This document shows, one piece after another, positions 7,317 to 11,231 of a stretch of DNA of 11,231 nt; position 1 is the first letter of the stretch; every line of letters starts with the position of its first letter. Below the pieces are notes generated by a model. That model was not told the origin of the DNA and did not search any database. It saw only the letters and a program-made list of their open reading frames with translations. A program made the position numbers and the translations under genes. Location: contig DIZC01000116.1 in NCBI GenBank assembly GCA_002429315.1, positions 1-11,231 on the forward strand. Direction: 5' to 3'. This DNA comes from Alphaproteobacteria bacterium UBA6038. GTDB lineage: Bacteria > Pseudomonadota > Alphaproteobacteria > Micropepsales > Micropepsaceae.

Positions 7317-8108
7317 CGCGTCGCGCAGCAGCGCCGAGGTTTGCGCGTATCCCGCGTCGTCGCGGATGCGCAGGCGAGGACCTTCGGCTGTCTGCTCGAC
7401 CCACGGCATCACGGTAAGCGGCGGATTTGCCCGCGCGAAGGTGTCGGCTTCCGCAACGGTTTTGGCCTGCGCAAGCTTCATCAGGTTGAGCTTGGTGGGA
7501 AAGATCACGTTCCAGCGCTTGCGATCGGCAATGGCCGTCTCCGGCCTGATCCAGACCGAATCCACCGACTCGCGCCCGTCATGGGCGCCGGCATGGCCGG
7601 GAGGCGCCGCCGCCAGAAAGAACTGCGTGTCGAAGCGCTTGGGCATGTTCTCGGGCGTGATCCAGTGGGCGAACGGCACCAGATGATCGCACGCCAAGCG
7701 AAGTCGTTCGCGGCGAAGGACATCCAACAGGCTCATTTCATCCTTCTCGAGCGGTTGCCGATAGGCGTCGAGGCGGGCGAGATGTTCGGCCGAAACCAAT
7801 TGCCGGCCGCCCTCGTCCCGCGCGAACAGGATGCCTGACTCCTCGAACGCTTCGCGGATCGCGGCCGCGCCAAGCGCCCGCTGCTCCGCCGACCACCCTT
7901 CCACGCCGTCGGTGTGGTCGCTCAGGCCCGCTTCGCGGTCGCCGGCGTGGACCTTGCCGCCGGGAAACACCAGCGCCCCCGCCACGAAATCGATCTCGTG
8001 GTGGCGCTTGACCATGAACACTTCCAGCCCCGCCGGACTGTCGCGCACGATCAGAACGGTCGCGGCTGGAACGGGTGCCACGGGAGTCACTGGTTTGGTT
8101 TCGCTCAT
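7311..8108 (-). CDS. Nudix hydrolase (NUDT19-like, extended Nudix region)
   Basis: Predicted pyrophosphohydrolase of the Nudix superfamily, which cleaves nucleoside diphosphates linked to another group, with a divalent metal. The 265 residues show FPGGKV (48-53), then about 30 extra residues, then the Nudix helix REAFEESGI (85-93) with its metal-binding Glu pair. This split arrangement, and the following region with FAHWITPENMPKRFDTQFFLA, resemble NUDT19-type enzymes, some of which act on CoA derivatives; the substrate here is an inference from general likeness only. ATG 8108 has GAGG four bases upstream. It is the last of three minus-strand genes (HIT, GFA, Nudix), 80 bases after the GFA gene, and converges with nadK. 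Family sure, substrate open. Confidence 0.92.
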   Translation of the reverse strand: MSETKPVTPVAPVPAATVLIVRDSPAGLEVFMVKRHHEIDFVAGALVFPGGKVHAGDREAGLSDHTDGVEGWSAEQRALGAAAIREAFEESGILFARDEGGRQLVSAEHLARLDAYRQPLEKDEMSLLDVLRRERLRLACDHLVPFAHWITPENMPKRFDTQFFLAAAPPGHAGAHDGRESVDSVWIRPETAIADRKRWNVIFPTKLNLMKLAQAKTVAEADTFARANPPLTVMPWVEQTAEGPRLRIRDDAGYAQTSALLRDAL

Positions 8109-8188
8109 GAAGCCTCGCTGCTTCGGCGAACCTTAGCGGGCGCCGAGCACGAGAAACAACTCAGCGCAGACCCTCGTCTTGAATTGCA

Positions 8189-8692
8189 TCAGCCGAAGAG
8201 CGCCTTGCGGCGGGCAAGGCTGTCCGCCGGCCACAGCTCGGCGGAATCGTAGTAGGCCTCGAACACGCCCGCCGGCTTGCCGGTGGTGGCGCCGTTCCCG
8301 TCGCCGGGCAGCTTCACCCATGGCTGCTTCGAGCGGGTGTAGATGTGCACGTCCGGCGGCAGCGCGGCAGGCGCATCGAGCGTGCCGACGCGCACGAAGC
8401 GCAGCTGCTCACGGCCGCCGTAGTTGCTCCAAAGCGCGGTGCCGCAATCGGGGCAGCGATGGATGACATGCGGCCGGCCGGAATCGGTCGGCTGCGGAAA
8501 GCTGCGCGTATCGCCCTGCGGGACTTGCACGCGGTCGGTTTCGATCAGCGCGTTGAGCACGAACGCCGAGCCGGTCTGCCGCTGACAGTCCGTGCAATGA
8601 CAGCAGTGCATGAACATCGGCGCACTCGTGAGCCGGTACTTCACTGCGCCGCAAGAACATGATCCGGAGAATTGATCGCCCATGGTTGCCAT
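8189..8692 (-). CDS. GFA family protein (glutathione-dependent formaldehyde-activating enzyme-like)
   Basis: Small zinc protein of the GFA/CENP-V fold. The founding member, Gfa, was described as forming S-hydroxymethylglutathione from formaldehyde, but most homologues are uncharacterised. With the start at ATG 8692 it has 167 residues and the full cysteine set: CSCG (12-15), HCCHCTDC (29-36) followed by RQTGSAF, and CPDCG (80-84). I chose ATG 8692 because AGGCGG stands four bases before it. The ATG at 8683 is possible, and an upstream TTG at 8740 would add residues before the conserved core that do not look like part of the family. It lies 99 bases after the HIT gene and 80 before the Nudix gene, on the same strand. 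Family clear; a real role in formaldehyde handling is not shown. Confidence 0.9.
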   Translation of the reverse strand: MATMGDQFSGSCSCGAVKYRLTSAPMFMHCCHCTDCQRQTGSAFVLNALIETDRVQVPQGDTRSFPQPTDSGRPHVIHRCPDCGTALWSNYGGREQLRFVRVGTLDAPAALPPDVHIYTRSKQPWVKLPGDGNGATTGKPAGVFEAYYDSAELWPADSLARRKALFG

Positions 8693-8712
8693 GTTACCGC
8701 CTGGTATCGGCG

Positions 8713-8740
8713 AGAATAGCATACCGCCAGCGATGCCCAA
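8713..8740 (-). promoter_or_regulatory. Possible promoter for the GFA-family gene
   Basis: On the minus strand, TTGGGC (complement of 8735-8740) and TATTCT (complement of 8713-8718) are separated by 16 bases, about 20 bases before the start codon. They lie in the 99-base gap after the HIT gene. The -35 box is poor, so this is only a candidate; readthrough from the HIT gene is the alternative. Confidence 0.25.
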
Positions 8741-8791
8741 CCGCTCCAGAAAAAGCGCCGCGACGATCCACCAAACGGAGAGAGGGCGGCC

Positions 8792-9196
8792 TCACAATCC
8801 GGACCGTAGGCGCGCCAGCAGAGCGTCTCGGGTGGGCGGGTCGTACGGCACCGTGAGGCCGTGTCCCCAGACTGGACGAGGCCAAGCGGCATCGTCCAAT
8901 GTGCGCGCCACCACATGGGCGTGCAGCTGCGGCACCAGATTGCCGAGTGCGCCCACGTTGATCTTCGCTGCGCCGGCAATTTGCTTGAGACCGCGGCTGG
9001 CGCGGGCGATCTCCTCGATCAGCACCATGCGCTCGGCGTGCGTCAGATCGTGCAGCTCCCTCACGTTCGGCCGCCGCGGCACCAGCACCAGCCACGGGAA
9101 TCGCGCATCGTCTCTCAGCAGCACCCGGGACAGCGCCCAATCGGTGACGAAGGCCGTTTCGGCTGCAAGCCGGGCATCCAATGCAAACACATGCAT
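8792..9196 (-). CDS. HIT family protein
   Basis: A 134-residue histidine-triad superfamily protein, a nucleotide-binding fold whose members hydrolyse or transfer nucleoside monophosphates. The start MHVFALDARL and the segment RVLLRDDARFPWLVLVPRR (25-42) match the alphaproteobacterial branch of the family. The triad segment reads PQLHAHVVAR (89-98): the second and third His are present (H92, and the nucleophile H94), but the first is Gln (Q90). Gln at this place is seen in some HIT branches, so activity is not excluded. ATG 9196 fits the conserved N-terminus, although no good ribosome binding site precedes it. It is the first gene of the minus-strand group HIT, GFA, Nudix, and it is divergent from the small gene at 9310. 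Confidence 0.9.
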   Translation of the reverse strand: MHVFALDARLAAETAFVTDWALSRVLLRDDARFPWLVLVPRRPNVRELHDLTHAERMVLIEEIARASRGLKQIAGAAKINVGALGNLVPQLHAHVVARTLDDAAWPRPVWGHGLTVPYDPPTRDALLARLRSGL

Positions 9197-9309
9197 GCGC
9201 CAGCTTAGACGGGATTGCTATTTGGCAATATGCCGGGGCGGTGGCGCATCGGCGGCGAGACATCCGGCCGGAACGCCGTTCAGGTTCCTTTCATGTAGGC
9301 CGCGCCAGC

Positions 9310-9564
9310 ATGGACCGCATGATAGCGACCGGCGAGTATCGGGGCGTGCCCTTCTCCATTCCCCACAACGACGATGGGGTGTGGCACTACAAGATCTTTC
9401 CCCGGCGGGATCGGCGGCTGGCCCGTGGACAGCCGCGCCCCACCGCCGTGGAAGGATATCGGACGCGCGAGGCCGCAATCGCCGCAGCCAAAAAAGCCAT
9501 CGATGCCTGGCTTGCGGTCGTCACCCTCAGCACCGGTACCATCGGCGACCGCGGCGGCTTCTAA
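9310..9564 (+). CDS. Small hypothetical protein (84 aa)
   Basis: An 84-residue protein of unknown function. The N-terminal half (ATGEYRGVPFSIPHNDDGVWHYKIFP, read in two parts as residues 6-20 and 21-31) has the alternating pattern of a short beta-sheet. It is followed by a basic stretch, then a helix rich in Ala and Lys (TREAAIAAAKKAIDAWLAVV, 52-71). No signal peptide or membrane segment is visible. Small proteins with a 'GEYRG ... DDGVWHY' start are of a kind common in Rhizobiales and relatives. The start could be ATG 9310 or 9319; neither has a strong ribosome binding site. Its TAA (9562-9564) overlaps the stop of the opposite-strand gene. That it is real is inferred from its composition and position. 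Confidence 0.6.
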   Translation: MDRMIATGEYRGVPFSIPHNDDGVWHYKIFPRRDRRLARGQPRPTAVEGYRTREAAIAAAKKAIDAWLAVVTLSTGTIGDRGGF

Positions 9565-9728
9565 TCGATGCGGTGATTTTCAATCAGCTTTTCCGCCAGC
9601 CTGTCATATTGCCTGGACAGTTCCGGCAGTTCGGTCCGGCGCTTGATATCGCTCTCCTGCCTGGAGGCCTCGCGCATCTCGGCCGCACGGACACGATAAT
9701 GCTGGGCGCGGGTTAGATCGTCTTCCAC
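9561..9728 (-). CDS. Small helical hypothetical protein (55 aa)
   Basis: A short charged, almost entirely helical protein without a recognised function. It begins VEDDLTRAQHYRVRAAEMRE and ends with LSRQYDRLAEKLIENHRID. The pattern 'LTRAxHYRxxAxxMRxxA ... LAxxYDxLAEKL' is familiar from many tiny alphaproteobacterial proteins. I chose GTG 9728 because a purine-rich Shine-Dalgarno (GAGAGGGGGG, complement of 9731-9740) stands just before it and the recognisable part starts there. The alternative is ATG 9791, which gives 76 residues but has no good ribosome binding site and adds a Trp- and Arg-rich piece of low likeness. It converges on the preceding gene with overlapping stop codons and is divergent from the gene at 9903. 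Confidence 0.6.
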   Translation of the reverse strand: MEDDLTRAQHYRVRAAEMREASRQESDIKRRTELPELSRQYDRLAEKLIENHRID

Positions 9729-9902
9729 GTCCCCCCTCTCCCAGCCGCGCGGCAGACTAGACCATCGCGCCGCCTGGCTCCACGGATCCATATGTGGCTC
9801 GGGCGTTGCTTTTTGTTGAAAACCCAATCGCAAAAACGGGAACTCGGGAAGCCTGTCGCCGTTTTTCGGAGAAACGTGGCTTTCGATACAGAGGGTGCGG
9901 CC

Positions 9903-10088
9903 GTGAGCCTTTATCGCTTCCAGATTCTGGACCCGGAGGGGAACCCGGTGACCGAGGAGCAGCAGGATTGCCTGGACGATTACGCGGCGCTGGAGCGGGC
10001 GCGCTGCCTGCGCGACGGCCACACTATTGACGTGTGGAAGGGAGATCGCTGGGTCACCAAAGTGAGGCGCGCCGAAGGGCCGCGGTAG
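9903..10088 (+). CDS. Small hypothetical protein (61 aa)
   Basis: A 61-residue protein of unknown function. The sequence begins VSLYRFQILDPEGNPV and ends with a DVWKGDRWVTKVRRAE stretch. A beta start, a central helix (LDDYAALERARCLRD) and a beta end with 'W-G-R-V' resemble the many tiny alphaproteobacterial proteins grouped near DUF6894; that assignment is tentative. GTG 9903 is chosen because GAGGG (9891-9895) lies exactly seven bases before it. An upstream in-frame ATG at 9792 would add 37 residues that look like non-coding sequence. The stop codon lies inside the first arm of a strong hairpin. Together with its two small neighbours it forms a cluster of short orphan genes. Confidence 0.65.
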   Translation: MSLYRFQILDPEGNPVTEEQQDCLDDYAALERARCLRDGHTIDVWKGDRWVTKVRRAEGPR

Positions 10089-10125
10089 CGGTTCGGCCGC
10101 GAAGCATGGCGGCCGCGCGCTACCG
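10083..10125 (+). terminator. Strong two-part hairpin over the stop of the 61-aa gene
   Basis: The outer stem pairs CGGTAGCG (10083-10090) with CGCTACCG (10118-10125). The inner stem pairs CGGCCGC (10094-10100) with GCGGCCG (10109-10115). Both are perfect, with a 3/2-base internal loop and an 8-base apical loop. The 15 base pairs are nearly all G-C, and the stop codon (10086-10088) is inside the structure. No T-run follows directly; TTTTT occurs 26 bases further (10152-10156). It is best read as a transcription end or RNA-stabilising structure. Confidence 0.5.
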
Positions 10126-10184
10126 GAACCGACTTCGTTGGCGCGCAAAAATTTTTCCGCCTGGAGAAGGGTTTCAGGATTGTA

Positions 10185-10262
10185 ATGGTGGGTGAAACCG
10201 GCAAAGCTGCCAATCTCACCGTGGCAGTGCTGACGGGTTGGGCAGCAGGGGTGTCGATCTAA
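10185..10262 (+). CDS. Possible leader peptide ORF (25 codons)
   Basis: ATG 10185 to TAA 10262 encodes 25 residues: MVGETGKAANL then a more hydrophobic tail ending in AAGVSI. AGGA (10176-10179) lies five bases before the ATG, a proper Shine-Dalgarno spacing. The ORF covers the stem-loop at 10191-10220. It is too short to call from composition, and chance ORFs of this size are common; if translated, it could act as a leader for the secreted protein downstream. Confidence 0.2.
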   Translation: MVGETGKAANLTVAVLTGWAAGVSI

Positions 10263-10333
10263 AGAGTGAACCGGCGCATTCGCCCGCCATAGAGCGGTGA
10301 GTGGCGGCCATGCGACCGGAGAGCTCGGGAAGC

Positions 10334-10347
10334 CGTTCCGCGGAACG
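10334..10347. repeat. 14-base perfect palindrome upstream of the secreted protein gene
   Basis: CGTTCCGCGGAACG is a perfect palindrome, 50 bases before the start codon at 10398. It contains GTTC-N4-GAAC, which is not the alphaproteobacterial LexA arrangement (GAAC-N7-GTTC). It may be an operator for a dimeric regulator or a short hairpin in the leader. Confidence 0.35.
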
Positions 10348-10397
10348 ACTTCGTGACTTTCCCTGCCTCTACTCTTTGCACGAGTTGGAGGAAATAC

Positions 10398-11212
10398 ATG
10401 TCGAAATTACGGTGGGGGCTCGCGACCGGCTTGGCGTTGGCCTGTGCAGCGGCGGCGGGAATCCCGACGCTCGCGCAATCTTCTCGAACAACATCCCATC
10501 AGATGACACCGCGGGCGTTCAAGATGAACAGCCCGTTGTCCGGGAGCGTGCTGATGGCGCGCGGAATTCGATCCGGACTGGTCGAGCGGATCGGCGCTGC
10601 GCACATCGCCGCCAGCCGCAGCCGGTTGCCCGCTTCGGCCCTGCCCAACGTGCAGGCGTCCGGAGGCAACGGCGCGTCAGTGGCCAATGAAACGCCGATT
10701 GCCGTCGATCCTGGCGATGCCACCCACATGGTCAGCGGCGCCAACGACTACAATTGCGGCTCATTCCAGGGCTTTTATTTTTCGACCGACGGCGGCTCGA
10801 CGTGGACCGCGACATGCTTCCCGCTCGAGCCGGCTGCCCTAGGCGGGTTCGGCGATCCGGTGCTGGGCTATCTGACCGGCAAGAACAGCGTCGTTTATGG
10901 CGGCGGCATTGACGAAGACGCCAGTGGCAACGGCGAGATCGTGATCGCCTCATGGAACAAAAAAAAGAATGCATGGAATACCCCTGTCGTCGCGGCCGAC
11001 GTGCAGGGAATCTTCATGGATAAGCCTTGGCTTGAAATCGACAACGGTTCGGGCAGCCCATTCCAGAAATCGCTCTACGTGTCCATGACTCAGTTCGATT
11101 TGAGCAACGGTTCCAGGATCGGCGTAAGTCACTCGACCGACGGTGGCCAGACCTGGACGCTGGTGAATGTGGACAAGGCGCAGGCGTACCCGGACATCGA
11201 TCAGTTCAGCGA
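10398..11212 (+). CDS. Secreted sialidase-like/BNR Asp-box protein, C-terminus cut by contig end
   Basis: The 5' part (about 271 residues) of an exported protein of the sialidase/neuraminidase-like beta-propeller superfamily. The N-terminus has a Sec signal peptide: a basic start (MSKLRWG), a hydrophobic Ala/Leu core and a likely cut after TLA (24-26). A Cys at 16 preceded by ALA is a poor lipobox, so lipoprotein export is less likely. Two Asp boxes, STDGGSTW (129-136) and STDGGQTW (246-253), and the segment DKPWLEID (208-215) are typical of such propellers, which include exo-sialidases and many binding proteins without activity. The part seen does not show a catalytic Arg triad, so sialidase activity is not claimed. 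ATG 10398 has a very good ribosome binding site, GGAGGAA (10387-10393). The frame runs into the adapter at 11213, so the last apparent residues (after QFS) are artificial. Confidence 0.85.
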
Positions 11213-11231
11213 CTGTCTCTTATACACATCT
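11213..11231. other. Tn5 mosaic-end / Nextera adapter sequence (assembly artefact)
   Basis: The final 19 bases, CTGTCTCTTATACACATCT, are identical to the reverse complement of the synthetic Tn5 mosaic end used in Nextera libraries. Natural Tn5 outer and inner ends differ from it at several positions. It stands exactly at the end of the window and interrupts an open reading frame, as untrimmed adapter does. These bases should be masked and the downstream gene treated as truncated. Confidence 0.95.

Larger units (their letters stand above)
10089..10397. other. 309-base intergenic region before the secreted protein gene
   Basis: No convincing full-size gene. It contains most of the hairpin described for 10083-10125, a 10-base palindromic A/T tract AAAAATTTTT (10147-10156), a symmetric stem-loop (GGTGA 10191-10195 with TCACC 10216-10220, and inside it GGCA 10200-10203 with TGCC 10208-10211), a possible 25-codon ORF (10185-10262), and the palindrome at 10334-10347. 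GGAGGAA at 10387-10393 is a good ribosome binding site for the next gene. I could not find a clear sigma-70 promoter, so the promoter may be of another type or lie within the stretch unrecognised. Confidence 0.6.

Noticed and set aside
8641..8740. A hydrophobic stretch in frame between the HIT and GFA genes, suggesting a longer GFA N-terminus or a small membrane protein
   Set aside because: There is no ATG or GTG with a ribosome binding site for it, the TTG at 8740 is poor, and the GFA core starts just after ATG 8692.
9792..9902. An ATG-started N-terminal extension of the 61-aa gene
   Set aside because: The added residues look non-coding, and GTG 9903 has a Shine-Dalgarno at the right distance. 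The stretch is more likely the promoter region between the two divergent small genes.
9843..10334. An 11-base direct repeat CTCGGGAAGCC in two intergenic regions
   Set aside because: Pairs of identical 11-mers are expected by chance in a window of this size and GC content.
10301..10690. A 129-codon frame overlapping the start of the secreted protein gene
   Set aside because: It has no ribosome binding site, is Arg-rich, and runs out of frame across the signal peptide and mature part of the Asp-box protein, which has a strong ribosome binding site of its own.
11213..11231. A genuine Tn5-type transposon end
   Set aside because: The bases equal the engineered mosaic end, not the natural outer or inner end; no transposase gene or target duplication is visible, and it sits exactly at the contig end.
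1..11231. CRISPR arrays, tRNA or rRNA genes, prophage or defence systems
   Set aside because: I found no regularly spaced repeats, no cloverleaf-like sequence, no integrase or transposase, and no nuclease, reverse transcriptase or NTPase pair suggesting such a system.

Overview
The window is GC-rich, densely coded bacterial chromosome, most likely from an alphaproteobacterium. Supporting this are a DUF2336 protein, a short alphaproteobacterial-type NAD kinase, a HIT protein of the 'FxLDxRL' type, and several very small proteins of kinds common in Rhizobiales and relatives. It looks like the end of a draft or metagenomic contig: the last 19 bases (11213-11231) are exactly the Tn5 mosaic-end/Nextera adapter sequence and are not genomic.

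Layout. Positions 1-4316, minus strand: a probable three-gene operon of glycerol kinase (glpK), a class II aldolase/adducin-family protein, and a form II CoxL-like (xanthine dehydrogenase family) molybdenum hydroxylase large subunit that runs off the left edge. Positions 4317-4411: a divergent promoter region with overlapping inverted repeats built on TTAACA. Positions 4412-7285, plus strand: a DUF2336 protein, moaA (first step of molybdenum cofactor synthesis) and nadK, the last two only 7 bases apart. Positions 7311-9196, minus strand: a HIT protein, a GFA-family zinc protein and a Nudix hydrolase, all read in one direction. Positions 9310-10088: three very small genes on alternating strands, two of them overlapping tail-to-tail. 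Positions 10089-10397: a 309-base non-coding stretch with a strong hairpin, a possible 25-codon leader ORF and a 14-base palindrome. Positions 10398-11212: the 5' part of a gene for a secreted protein with two sialidase-type Asp boxes, cut by the adapter.

How the genes fit. MoaA starts the pathway to the pterin cofactor that the CoxL-like enzyme needs, so the left half has a molybdenum-enzyme theme, although the two genes lie on opposite strands about 3.6 kb apart. Glycerol kinase, an aldolase-fold protein and an aldehyde/CO-dehydrogenase-like hydroxylase in one transcription unit suggest a route for a small polyol, sugar or aldehyde, but the substrate cannot be read from the sequence. The HIT, GFA and Nudix genes are housekeeping or detoxification families.

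I see no CRISPR array, insertion sequence, tRNA, rRNA, phage module or recognisable defence system, and no convincing evidence of an undescribed system. The points most worth a second look are the adapter at the end, the loss of the fructose-1,6-bisphosphate loop in glycerol kinase, the substituted catalytic Glu in the aldolase-like protein, and the structured leader before the secreted protein.
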